DNA from: Phycisphaerales bacterium PN19_bin_20
Lineage (GTDB): Bacteria > Planctomycetota > Phycisphaerae > Phycisphaerales > UBA1924
DNA: 64,000 nucleotides
Reading direction: 5' to 3'
NCBI GenBank assembly: GCA_021173225.1
Contig: JAJOLK010000009.1
Span: 62,001-126,000, forward strand
In this document: positions 11,835 through 20,185 of the stretch, piece by piece
Numbering within the stretch: the first letter of the stretch is position 1
Layout of the letters: the number at the start of each line of letters is the position of its first letter
Translations under genes and position numbers: made by a program
Notes under the pieces: model-generated
What the model was told of the DNA's origin: nothing
Database searches by the model: none
What the model saw: the letters and a program-made list of their open reading frames with translations, nothing else

Positions 11835-13067
11835 ATGAGCCAGACGTCACGCGCGCTTTCGCCCTTTGGCACCACGATCTTCGCGACCATGTCTCGCCTG
11901 GCGCTAGAGCACGACGCAGTGAACCTGGCCCAGGGCTTCCCCGACTTTGACGGCCCGGCGTTTATCAAGCAGGCCGCCAAGGACGCCATTGATCATCAAC
12001 CCAATCAATACGCGCCGATGCCCGGGCTGCCCGCGCTGCGCAAGGCGATCGCCGCGCGGTTTGCCGCTGATACAGGCGTCGCGTGCGACCCCGACGCGCA
12101 GGTCGTGGTGACCAGCGGGTGTACCGAGGCGGTCGCCGCCGCGATGCTGGGCCTGTGCGAGCCCGGGGATGAGGTCGTGCTGTTCGAGCCGTTCTACGAC
12201 AGCTACCGGGCCTGCGTGGCGATGGCCGGTGCCGTGCCGCGGTACGTTCCGCTTCGCCCGCGCTACGAGTCTGGACCAAACGGCCAGCGGCGGATCGCGT
12301 CGTTCGACTTTGACCCCGCAGAGCTGGCGGCGGCGTTCGTCACGCTGCGCGCTGGCGCGCGGACCCGCGCGGTGCTTGTCAACACCCCGCACAACCCCAC
12401 GGGCAAAGTGTTCTCGCGCGCTGAGCTGGCGCAGATCGCCGCGCTGTGCGTAAGGCACAACGCGCTGGCGCTGAGCGATGAGGTCTACGAACGGCTGCTG
12501 TTTGAGCCGGGCACGCACCCGCACATCCCGCTGGCCACGCTGCCCGGGATGGCCGAGCGGACGCTGACGCTCAGCAGTTTGGGCAAGACCTTTAGCCTCA
12601 CGGGGTGGAAGGTTGGATGGGCCGTCGGGCCTGAAGTCTTGGTGGCGGCGGTCCGCGCGGCGCACCAGTTCTTAACCTTCAGCGTGCCCACGCCGTTGCA
12701 GCACGCCGCGGCGGTAGCGCTGACGCGTGAGGGCGAGGCCGTGCCCGCGCTGCTTGCGACGCTGCGCGAGGGGCGTGACGCGCTGGCGGGCGCGCTGGAG
12801 GCGCTGGGGTTTGTCGTGCATGTGCCGGCGGGTACGTACTTCATCTGCGCCGACCACACCGCCGTGTCGGCCCGCCTTGGCGTCAGCGGCGACCAGGCCT
12901 TTGTGCTAGAGCTGATCAAGCGCTGTCGCGTGGCGGCAATCCCGCCGAGTGTGTTCTACAACGACACCAGCCTTGGCACTTCGCTGGTGCGGTTCGCGTT
13001 CTGCAAGCGTGCGGAGACTATCGCCGAGGGCATCAAGCGCCTGCAAGCCCTTGGCGACCGGCGCTGA
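11835..13067 (+). CDS. PLP-dependent aminotransferase, class I/II
   Basis: 410 residues. Fold-type I aminotransferase with NTPHNPTGKV (N187), SDEVYERL (D215, Y218), the PLP-lysine motif SSLGKTFSLTGWKVGW (K251) and a C-terminal LVRFAFCK that supplies the substrate-carboxylate Arg. The N-terminal NLAQGFPDFDGP resembles the methionine/kynurenine aminotransferase group (YbdL, KAT), so it probably transaminates methionine or aromatic amino acids to 2-oxo acids. A single-gene unit, convergent with the next gene. Confidence 0.88.
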   Translation: MSQTSRALSPFGTTIFATMSRLALEHDAVNLAQGFPDFDGPAFIKQAAKDAIDHQPNQYAPMPGLPALRKAIAARFAADTGVACDPDAQVVVTSGCTEAVAAAMLGLCEPGDEVVLFEPFYDSYRACVAMAGAVPRYVPLRPRYESGPNGQRRIASFDFDPAELAAAFVTLRAGARTRAVLVNTPHNPTGKVFSRAELAQIAALCVRHNALALSDEVYERLLFEPGTHPHIPLATLPGMAERTLTLSSLGKTFSLTGWKVGWAVGPEVLVAAVRAAHQFLTFSVPTPLQHAAAVALTREGEAVPALLATLREGRDALAGALEALGFVVHVPAGTYFICADHTAVSARLGVSGDQAFVLELIKRCRVAAIPPSVFYNDTSLGTSLVRFAFCKRAETIAEGIKRLQALGDRR

Positions 13068-13132
13068 AGGCGTTGACGAGAGCTGGTTTCTCACGGCCTA
13101 GCCGAGGACCATCAATCTGCGGGCACCACGCG

Positions 13133-13657
13133 TCAGCCCGAAGCTTCCGACCCCTTCACGCCCAGCAGAGCGCCGACTTTCGCTGTCATCTCGCGGGCTG
13201 AGGTCGCGATACTCGCGCGCGAACGCTTGATGGCCACGACCCACGCCCACACGCCGCCGATGATCGACAAGGGCAGGTACCAGTACCACGTTGTTTGCCA
13301 CAGCCAGCCCCAGCCCGGCAGCATCGCCCCCAGCAGGCTCTTGGTCAGCACAACACCGGGCCAGACCGACAGCACCAGCACGACGCCGAAGATTGCCGGA
13401 AACCTCGGCACCATACGAGTCCGGAAACTCAAGCGCGTGCGCAGCTCGCCCGCGCCGGCGGCGTCAACCAACAGCTCACCCTCGAAGGGCGTGCCCCAGG
13501 CCTCGGTGACAAACAGCGGGCCGCCCTCGCCCCTACGAAAGCCGGCCAGCTTCCCACGCCGTGCGGCCTCGTCCAGCATCTCGACGATGGCAGAAGGACC
13601 CAGCGGCACCTCGATCGGCGCGGGGCTTTGGGCTCGCTCTGTCGCAGGCTGAGTCAT
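13133..13657 (-). CDS. Small membrane protein of unknown function (intact copy)
   Basis: 174 residues from the ATG at 13657. The N-terminal half is soluble (residues 1-90); two hydrophobic segments follow, FPAIFGVVLVLSVWPGVVL and a second around WYLPLSIIGGVWAWVVA, then a basic tail. I recognise no family. The 5' part of this gene (down to 13328) lies inside the tandem duplication, so a truncated second copy exists at 16911-17396. It is divergent from the pseudopilin gene, only about 80 bases away, and may share its control region. Confidence 0.7.
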   Translation of the reverse strand: MTQPATERAQSPAPIEVPLGPSAIVEMLDEAARRGKLAGFRRGEGGPLFVTEAWGTPFEGELLVDAAGAGELRTRLSFRTRMVPRFPAIFGVVLVLSVWPGVVLTKSLLGAMLPGWGWLWQTTWYWYLPLSIIGGVWAWVVAIKRSRASIATSAREMTAKVGALLGVKGSEASG

Positions 13658-13703
13658 CGGGACCAAGCGTACCGACCCGGCAGGTGGGGCGAAGGCATTG
13701 CAC

Positions 13704-13756
13704 TTGACCTGCAACCAAGTTGCATCTATGCTCTTCGTTCATGCAACCAAGTTGCA
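13704..13756 (+). promoter_or_regulatory. Promoter with two palindromic operator boxes
   Basis: TTGACC (13704-13709), a 17-base spacer and TATGCT (13727-13732) form a good sigma-70-like promoter. The 15-bp palindrome TGCAACCAAGTTGCA fills the spacer (13710-13724) and recurs exactly at 13742-13756, overlapping the ATG at 13741; the centres are 32 bp apart, about three helical turns. The expected transcription start is about 13739, so the mRNA would be leaderless or nearly so. The layout suggests repression by a dimeric regulator; a Zur/Fur-type protein is only a guess. Confidence 0.7.
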
Positions 13757-14586
13757 CATCACGCCGGGCGTTCACGCTCATCGAGCTGCTGGTGGTTATC
13801 GCGGTGGTCGCGCTGCTGGTCAGCCTGCTTCTGCCGGCACTGGCCGGCGCACGCCGGGCGGCACGAGCGACTAAGTGCCTCGCCCAGATTCACCAGCTCG
13901 GGCTAGCTCAGGCCCTTTACGCGCTTGACCACCGTGAGCGGCTCGTCGACGCCGGGCTGGCCCACGGCGGCTCTGGCGAGCCCAACCTGAGCTGGCCGGT
14001 GGCCTTGCAGCAGTACACCGACGCACCCATCGCGCTGCGCTCACCCGGTGATGACAGCCCGAGCTGGGCCGTGGAGCAGGGCGGGAGCTTTGACGGGCTG
14101 ACGCTGGCGGGGTACCTCGACGCGTTCGAGGCCGCGCGCGGAACGCTGCGCCCTGGGCAGGTCTTCACGGGTCTGCGGCCGCTGGCGCGGTGGAGCAGTT
14201 ACGGGCTCAACAACTATCTGACGCCCAGCAAAGCCCCGCCGCGCGAGCTGACCGGCGGCATCAGCTTCGACCGTCTAGCCACGATTCCCCGCCCTTCGGG
14301 CACGGTGCAGTGGCTGATGATGACTTACGGGCGTGACGGGCCGCACAGCGTCTCGTTCTCGCGCAGTGACCATGTGCACGCGGAGGACTGGGCTCAGCTT
14401 GGTGAGCAGGCCGCCCCGGCGCTGGCCGTCCGCGAGGTGCAGACGTACGCGCACGCGGGGCGACCGGCGGCCGCCGACGCCGCGGCGAACTACGCGTTCC
14501 TTGACGGGCACGCCGCCACCGCGAAGTTTTCCAGCCTTTGGCAGAGCGAAACCCGCAACAGCTTTGACCCGCGCGCCGTTCCTTAG
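13741..14586 (+). CDS. Pseudopilin-like protein with C-terminal DG motif (copy 1)
   Basis: 281 residues from the ATG at 13741. The N-terminus is a class III prepilin signal: [28 protein letters not shown], with Ala instead of Gly before the cleaved Phe. The C-terminal [14 protein letters not shown] matches the planctomycete H-X9-DG pseudopilin family, with His residues just before it. Such proteins are processed by prepilin peptidase and are thought to form surface or secretion structures; the role is unknown. It is the first gene of a three-gene operon downstream of the paired palindromes. An upstream TTG at 13720 is in frame but lies inside the promoter. Confidence 0.82.
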   Translation: MQPSCTSRRAFTLIELLVVIAVVALLVSLLLPALAGARRAARATKCLAQIHQLGLAQALYALDHRERLVDAGLAHGGSGEPNLSWPVALQQYTDAPIALRSPGDDSPSWAVEQGGSFDGLTLAGYLDAFEAARGTLRPGQVFTGLRPLARWSSYGLNNYLTPSKAPPRELTGGISFDRLATIPRPSGTVQWLMMTYGRDGPHSVSFSRSDHVHAEDWAQLGEQAAPALAVREVQTYAHAGRPAAADAAANYAFLDGHAATAKFSSLWQSETRNSFDPRAVP

Positions 14587-14653
14587 CGCCAGTCCCGTAA
14601 CGCCAATCCCTTGACACCAGTCCCGTAACTCCGTTCCTTTTCAGCGAGCCAGC

Positions 14654-15568
14654 ATGACCACGCACACAGCCGTTCGCCTCTGCCCGCTTGTTCCGCTGGT
14701 CTTGCTTCCAGTTGGCATTCTGCTGAGCTTGGCCGGCGCTGCTCTGGCTCAGCCGCACGCAAGCGACGCGGTCTTGCGCATCGAAGCCGGCCGCCTAACC
14801 ACCGCCGCCGTCAGCGCCCCGGCGGGTCTGCTGGTGCCCCAGCGGGTCTTTGCTGCTGAGCTTGCCGACTTTGCCGGCTCATGGTTCAGCAACGACCCCG
14901 GCTTTGACAGCCTGCCGGGCACGTTTGCGCCGGGCCAGCAACTGGTCTTCCGCATCGAGGGCCCGCTGCAAGCCCTCGACAGCGCGGCGAGCCCGCCACG
15001 CTTCCGCCCCACGCCCGACGCACGCCTGCGCGTTCGCTTTGGCGCACAAGAACGCTTCACGCCACCACCATCTGGCGTTGGCCCGCCGCCCGGCACCAGC
15101 CCACCGCCCGCCACGAGCGTTGACGGCTTCGCCATCAGCGCCGCCAGCACCGGGCAGTTCCACCGCCACCTGGGCTTCACGCTGCAATCGCAGCCTGATC
15201 TCGCCCTCACACCCGCTGACGGCGCCTATGCGCTGAGCCTGACGTGGCAGGGCGTCGGTGGCGCTCCGGCGCGCTCACGCCCCATCTGGATTGTCCTGAG
15301 CAAGCAGGCGTCGCCCGCGCAGCTCTACGCCGCGCTCTTGGCAGCGCAGCGTCTGGCCTGCCCCAGTGACATCGCCGGCCCCGGTGCAGGCGGTAGCCCG
15401 GACGGCGAGCTGACCGCCGACGACATCATCGCCTTCATCCAAGCCTTCACCGCCGCCAACTTGAGCACCGCCGACATCGCCGGGCCCGGCGGTAGCGCTG
15501 GCCCCGACGGCGAACTGACCGCCGACGACATCATCGCTTTCGTCAACGCCTTCATTGCCGGGTGCTAA
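14654..15568 (+). CDS. Secreted protein with GC-type dockerin (copy 1)
   Basis: 304 residues. Signal peptide at 1-32 (LVPLVLLPVGILLSLAGAALAQ). The domain at about 33-225 has RVFAAELADF, SNDPGFDSLPGTFAPG and FHRHLGFTL, and is paralogous to the PEP-CTERM-like protein encoded next. The tail carries two dockerin-like repeats (DIAGPG..PDGELTADDIIAFI), each with a potential Ca-binding loop, and ends in GC, typical of the Phycisphaerae GC-dockerin anchor. Conserved His and Asp in the main domain suggest metal binding, which I infer only. It follows the pseudopilin gene by 67 bases. Confidence 0.85.
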   Translation: MTTHTAVRLCPLVPLVLLPVGILLSLAGAALAQPHASDAVLRIEAGRLTTAAVSAPAGLLVPQRVFAAELADFAGSWFSNDPGFDSLPGTFAPGQQLVFRIEGPLQALDSAASPPRFRPTPDARLRVRFGAQERFTPPPSGVGPPPGTSPPPATSVDGFAISAASTGQFHRHLGFTLQSQPDLALTPADGAYALSLTWQGVGGAPARSRPIWIVLSKQASPAQLYAALLAAQRLACPSDIAGPGAGGSPDGELTADDIIAFIQAFTAANLSTADIAGPGGSAGPDGELTADDIIAFVNAFIAGC

Positions 15569-15618
15569 GCCCGTCACGCCAAACGTCTTCCGCTCAACCC
15601 TTTTTTGGAGACTTGACA

Positions 15619-16356
15619 ATGAGATCAGCCCGCACGCATCGCCGCACGCTCGCCGCCACACTCAGCGCTGCAGCATTCGCCGCCGCCACGCTGCTAAGTA
15701 CAGCCAGCGCCCTGGCCCACGAGGGCGACATCGCCTTGGCGGTAGTCAACAACCGCCTTGTAACCGGCATCAGCGAGCAGGTCGGCACCAGCGAGTGGGT
15801 TGTGCCCAACGGCCAGCGCGTCTTTCTGGGAGAGCTTGATGCCGCTGGTTTCGCTGCCGACCCCGGCCTCTTTGCCGGCCCCACTGGCAGCGCCAGCGGA
15901 CCGCTAACGCTCCCCGCCGGGGGCTTGATCGCCTTCAACATCCGCACCTCGCTGCTGGCCTGGAACGGTGCCGGGTTCACCGCCACCGACCACGCCATGC
16001 GCCTCGAGTTTGCCGCCGGCGCGCTGGCCGCAACCACGCCCACAACCCCCGCGATGGTCCCGGGCTTTGGCATCAGCACCGGCACCGGCGCCTTCGACGA
16101 GCACTGGGACTTCTTTCTGACCCGCGCCGCCGGCGTCCTGCAGACCGGCATCTACCTGCTCGAACTGGACCTGTTCCTCGCTGGCAGCAGCGTTCAGGGC
16201 GCCGAGCCGATCTGGCTGGTCATGAACTTTGGCGACACCGAGGAGAACCACGAGTTCGCCGAGGAGTGGGTAGAGACCAACCTTGTGCCCTCACCCGGTG
16301 CCGCGGGCTTGCTGGCCCTCGGCGGCCTGGCCGCCGCGCGTCGCCGGCGCAACTGA
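15619..16356 (+). CDS. Secreted PEP-CTERM-like protein (copy 1)
   Basis: 245 residues from the ATG at 15619, with GGAG 8 bases upstream. Signal peptide, then HEGDIALAVVNNRLVTG, RVFLGELDAAGFAADPG, AFNIRTSLLAWNGAGF and DEHWDFFLTRAAG. The C-terminus VPSPGAAGLLALGGLAAARRRRN is a PEP-CTERM-like sorting tail (short motif, hydrophobic helix, Arg cluster), so it is probably sorted by an exosortase system. The central fold resembles the all3515-type, Zur-repressed PEP-CTERM family as I remember it; that link is unproven. It is the third gene of the operon. Confidence 0.83.
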   Translation: MRSARTHRRTLAATLSAAAFAAATLLSTASALAHEGDIALAVVNNRLVTGISEQVGTSEWVVPNGQRVFLGELDAAGFAADPGLFAGPTGSASGPLTLPAGGLIAFNIRTSLLAWNGAGFTATDHAMRLEFAAGALAATTPTTPAMVPGFGISTGTGAFDEHWDFFLTRAAGVLQTGIYLLELDLFLAGSSVQGAEPIWLVMNFGDTEENHEFAEEWVETNLVPSPGAAGLLALGGLAAARRRRN

Positions 16357-16446
16357 GCGTACTGAGACCAATCAGCCCATTGGCTGACACTCGCCCGACC
16401 GCCCACCGGCGCTCGGGTTGACTTCGCACAAACGACCGGCTTCGCG

Positions 16447-17066
16447 TCAACCAGACTGAGCAGGCGCTTCGGGAGCGAGGGCCGCGGCAGCGGGTTCCTC
16501 AGCCTCGATGGCCTCGGGGAACGCCGTGCGCTCCATGTCCAGCACCCACTGTTCAAGCGGGTAGAACTTCAGCAAGTCAAGCTTGATCGGCTCGCCCGAC
16601 TTGGTGCTGAGGGTGACGAAGAACTTGTGCCACTTGCGCTTGTCGACCTCCGCCAGGTCGCCCGGAACAATCGAGCGCCCGCCCGGGAGCGTCAGCCGCT
16701 GCGAAGCGCGCTCCCACCGGTACGTTCGCCCGCGCGCCGCGACAACCTTCGCCAGCACCCAGATCAACCCGCCGAAGCCCGTCACGGTCACAAACCACTG
16801 GAAGGGCAGGTCATAGAACGCCAGTTCGCTGGGCTTATCTTGCCCGGACCAAACCTTCCTCAGATCCGTCAAGCTTCGCGCGGGCTCAGCGATCTTCGAA
16901 TGCTCGGGCGTCAACATGCCCACGCGGCTGAGCGAGACCAGCCACGACTGCTTGGCCTGTGAGAGCGGATCAAAACCCGATCCGCCGCTGGCCTGTGCCT
17001 TGAGCCCCTCAAGCCGCTCGGCAGGATCATCGATTGACGCGGTCGCCAGCCGCCCGGCGGCGTCGG
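16447..17066 (-). pseudogene. Truncated copy of the membrane-protein gene at 20186-21061
   Basis: Encodes the equivalent of residues about 86-291 of the intact gene. The duplication join at 17066 removes its promoter, start and N-terminal membrane segment. A start further in, such as the ATG at 16923, could make a 158-residue C-terminal piece. Otherwise identical to the intact gene. Confidence 0.8.
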
Positions 17067-17396
17067 CCCCAGCAGGCTCTTGGTCAGCACAACACCGGGC
17101 CAGACCGACAGCACCAGCACGACGCCGAAGATTGCCGGAAACCTCGGCACCATACGAGTCCGGAAACTCAAGCGCGTGCGCAGCTCGCCCGCGCCGGCGG
17201 CGTCAACCAACAGCTCACCCTCGAAGGGCGTGCCCCAGGCCTCGGTGACAAACAGCGGGCCGCCCTCGCCCCTACGAAAGCCGGCCAGCTTCCCACGCCG
17301 TGCGGCCTCGTCCAGCATCTCGACGATGGCAGAAGGACCCAGCGGCACCTCGATCGGCGCGGGGCTTTGGGCTCGCTCTGTCGCAGGCTGAGTCAT
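16911..17396 (-). pseudogene. Truncated, chimeric copy of the small membrane-protein gene
   Basis: Starts exactly like the gene at 13133-13657 and keeps about 110 codons, up to the join near 17067. It then runs out of frame into the truncated neighbour and stops at 16911. The foreign tail begins GPTPPGGWRPRQS. It would lose both membrane segments in part and is probably non-functional. Confidence 0.8.
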
Positions 17397-17442
17397 CGGG
17401 ACCAAGCGTACCGACCCGGCAGGTGGGGCGAAGGCATTGCAC

Positions 17443-17495
17443 TTGACCTGCAACCAAGTTGCATCTATGCTCTTCGTTCATGCAACCAAGTTGCA
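17443..17495 (+). promoter_or_regulatory. Promoter with two palindromic operator boxes (copy 2)
   Basis: Exact duplicate of 13704-13756: TTGACC, the palindrome at 17449-17463 in the spacer, TATGCT, and a second palindrome at 17481-17495 over the ATG at 17480. Confidence 0.7.
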
Positions 17496-18325
17496 CATCA
17501 CGCCGGGCGTTCACGCTCATCGAGCTGCTGGTGGTTATCGCGGTGGTCGCGCTGCTGGTCAGCCTGCTTCTGCCGGCACTGGCCGGCGCACGCCGGGCGG
17601 CACGAGCGACTAAGTGCCTCGCCCAGATTCACCAGCTCGGGCTAGCTCAGGCCCTTTACGCGCTTGACCACCGTGAGCGGCTCGTCGACGCCGGGCTGGC
17701 CCACGGCGGCTCTGGCGAGCCCAACCTGAGCTGGCCGGTGGCCTTGCAGCAGTACACCGACGCACCCATCGCGCTGCGCTCACCCGGTGATGACAGCCCG
17801 AGCTGGGCCGTGGAGCAGGGCGGGAGCTTTGACGGGCTGACGCTGGCGGGGTACCTCGACGCGTTCGAGGCCGCGCGCGGAACGCTGCGCCCTGGGCAGG
17901 TCTTCACGGGTCTGCGGCCGCTGGCGCGGTGGAGCAGTTACGGGCTCAACAACTATCTGACGCCCAGCAAAGCCCCGCCGCGCGAGCTGACCGGCGGCAT
18001 CAGCTTCGACCGTCTAGCCACGATTCCCCGCCCTTCGGGCACGGTGCAGTGGCTGATGATGACTTACGGGCGTGACGGGCCGCACAGCGTCTCGTTCTCG
18101 CGCAGTGACCATGTGCACGCGGAGGACTGGGCTCAGCTTGGTGAGCAGGCCGCCCCGGCGCTGGCCGTCCGCGAGGTGCAGACGTACGCGCACGCGGGGC
18201 GACCGGCGGCCGCCGACGCCGCGGCGAACTACGCGTTCCTTGACGGGCACGCCGCCACCGCGAAGTTTTCCAGCCTTTGGCAGAGCGAAACCCGCAACAG
18301 CTTTGACCCGCGCGCCGTTCCTTAG
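17480..18325 (+). CDS. Pseudopilin-like protein with C-terminal DG motif (copy 2)
   Basis: 281 residues, identical to the product of 13741-14586, with its own copy of the promoter and operators. If the duplication is real, the whole operon has doubled dosage. The same Ala replaces Gly before the cleavage site. Confidence 0.82.
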   Translation: MQPSCTSRRAFTLIELLVVIAVVALLVSLLLPALAGARRAARATKCLAQIHQLGLAQALYALDHRERLVDAGLAHGGSGEPNLSWPVALQQYTDAPIALRSPGDDSPSWAVEQGGSFDGLTLAGYLDAFEAARGTLRPGQVFTGLRPLARWSSYGLNNYLTPSKAPPRELTGGISFDRLATIPRPSGTVQWLMMTYGRDGPHSVSFSRSDHVHAEDWAQLGEQAAPALAVREVQTYAHAGRPAAADAAANYAFLDGHAATAKFSSLWQSETRNSFDPRAVP

Positions 18326-18392
18326 CGCCAGTCCCGTAACGCCAATCCCTTGACACCAGTCCCGTAACTCCGTTCCTTTTCAGCGAGCCAGC

Positions 18393-19307
18393 ATGACCAC
18401 GCACACAGCCGTTCGCCTCTGCCCGCTTGTTCCGCTGGTCTTGCTTCCAGTTGGCATTCTGCTGAGCTTGGCCGGCGCTGCTCTGGCTCAGCCGCACGCA
18501 AGCGACGCGGTCTTGCGCATCGAAGCCGGCCGCCTAACCACCGCCGCCGTCAGCGCCCCGGCGGGTCTGCTGGTGCCCCAGCGGGTCTTTGCTGCTGAGC
18601 TTGCCGACTTTGCCGGCTCATGGTTCAGCAACGACCCCGGCTTTGACAGCCTGCCGGGCACGTTTGCGCCGGGCCAGCAACTGGTCTTCCGCATCGAGGG
18701 CCCGCTGCAAGCCCTCGACAGCGCGGCGAGCCCGCCACGCTTCCGCCCCACGCCCGACGCACGCCTGCGCGTTCGCTTTGGCGCACAAGAACGCTTCACG
18801 CCACCACCATCTGGCGTTGGCCCGCCGCCCGGCACCAGCCCACCGCCCGCCACGAGCGTTGACGGCTTCGCCATCAGCGCCGCCAGCACCGGGCAGTTCC
18901 ACCGCCACCTGGGCTTCACGCTGCAATCGCAGCCTGATCTCGCCCTCACACCCGCTGACGGCGCCTATGCGCTGAGCCTGACGTGGCAGGGCGTCGGTGG
19001 CGCTCCGGCGCGCTCACGCCCCATCTGGATTGTCCTGAGCAAGCAGGCGTCGCCCGCGCAGCTCTACGCCGCGCTCTTGGCAGCGCAGCGTCTGGCCTGC
19101 CCCAGTGACATCGCCGGCCCCGGTGCAGGCGGTAGCCCGGACGGCGAGCTGACCGCCGACGACATCATCGCCTTCATCCAAGCCTTCACCGCCGCCAACT
19201 TGAGCACCGCCGACATCGCCGGGCCCGGCGGTAGCGCTGGCCCCGACGGCGAACTGACCGCCGACGACATCATCGCTTTCGTCAACGCCTTCATTGCCGG
19301 GTGCTAA
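18393..19307 (+). CDS. Secreted protein with GC-type dockerin (copy 2)
   Basis: 304 residues, identical to the product of 14654-15568: signal peptide, metal-binding-like domain with FHRHLGF, and two ELTADDII dockerin-like repeats ending in GC. It lies in the same operon context as copy 1. Confidence 0.85.
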   Translation: MTTHTAVRLCPLVPLVLLPVGILLSLAGAALAQPHASDAVLRIEAGRLTTAAVSAPAGLLVPQRVFAAELADFAGSWFSNDPGFDSLPGTFAPGQQLVFRIEGPLQALDSAASPPRFRPTPDARLRVRFGAQERFTPPPSGVGPPPGTSPPPATSVDGFAISAASTGQFHRHLGFTLQSQPDLALTPADGAYALSLTWQGVGGAPARSRPIWIVLSKQASPAQLYAALLAAQRLACPSDIAGPGAGGSPDGELTADDIIAFIQAFTAANLSTADIAGPGGSAGPDGELTADDIIAFVNAFIAGC

Positions 19308-19357
19308 GCCCGTCACGCCAAACGTCTTCCGCTCAACCCTTTTTTGGAGACTTGACA

Positions 19358-20095
19358 ATGAGATCAGCCCGCACGCATCGCCGCACGCTCGCCGCCACAC
19401 TCAGCGCTGCAGCATTCGCCGCCGCCACGCTGCTAAGTACAGCCAGCGCCCTGGCCCACGAGGGCGACATCGCCTTGGCGGTAGTCAACAACCGCCTTGT
19501 AACCGGCATCAGCGAGCAGGTCGGCACCAGCGAGTGGGTTGTGCCCAACGGCCAGCGCGTCTTTCTGGGAGAGCTTGATGCCGCTGGTTTCGCTGCCGAC
19601 CCCGGCCTCTTTGCCGGCCCCACTGGCAGCGCCAGCGGACCGCTAACGCTCCCCGCCGGGGGCTTGATCGCCTTCAACATCCGCACCTCGCTGCTGGCCT
19701 GGAACGGTGCCGGGTTCACCGCCACCGACCACGCCATGCGCCTCGAGTTTGCCGCCGGCGCGCTGGCCGCAACCACGCCCACAACCCCCGCGATGGTCCC
19801 GGGCTTTGGCATCAGCACCGGCACCGGCGCCTTCGACGAGCACTGGGACTTCTTTCTGACCCGCGCCGCCGGCGTCCTGCAGACCGGCATCTACCTGCTC
19901 GAACTGGACCTGTTCCTCGCTGGCAGCAGCGTTCAGGGCGCCGAGCCGATCTGGCTGGTCATGAACTTTGGCGACACCGAGGAGAACCACGAGTTCGCCG
20001 AGGAGTGGGTAGAGACCAACCTTGTGCCCTCACCCGGTGCCGCGGGCTTGCTGGCCCTCGGCGGCCTGGCCGCCGCGCGTCGCCGGCGCAACTGA
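19358..20095 (+). CDS. Secreted PEP-CTERM-like protein (copy 2)
   Basis: 245 residues, identical to the product of 15619-16356, with the same GGAG ribosome site. It converges with the intact membrane-protein gene downstream. A small hairpin (TCAGCC-CATT-GGCTGA, 20111-20126) lies in the convergent gap and is present in both copies. Confidence 0.83.
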   Translation: MRSARTHRRTLAATLSAAAFAAATLLSTASALAHEGDIALAVVNNRLVTGISEQVGTSEWVVPNGQRVFLGELDAAGFAADPGLFAGPTGSASGPLTLPAGGLIAFNIRTSLLAWNGAGFTATDHAMRLEFAAGALAATTPTTPAMVPGFGISTGTGAFDEHWDFFLTRAAGVLQTGIYLLELDLFLAGSSVQGAEPIWLVMNFGDTEENHEFAEEWVETNLVPSPGAAGLLALGGLAAARRRRN

Positions 20096-20185
20096 GCGTA
20101 CTGAGACCAATCAGCCCATTGGCTGACACTCGCCCGACCGCCCACCGGCGCTCGGGTTGACTTCGCACAAACGACCGGCTTCGCG

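Larger units (their letters stand above)
13328..17066. repeat. Tandem duplication, copy 1 (3739 bp)
   Basis: Sequence from CCCCAGCAGGCTC at 13328 recurs from 17067 onward at a constant offset of 3739. Encoded proteins and non-coding parts are the same wherever I compared them. The unit runs from inside one minus-strand gene, through three complete plus-strand genes, to inside another minus-strand gene. The join at 17066/17067 shares only CC, so there is no long flanking repeat and no insertion sequence. See copy 2. Confidence 0.95.

Noticed and set aside
16372..16387. Hairpin TCAGCC-CATT-GGCTGA as a terminator (also at 20111-20126)
   Set aside because: The stem is only 6 bp and no T run follows on either strand.
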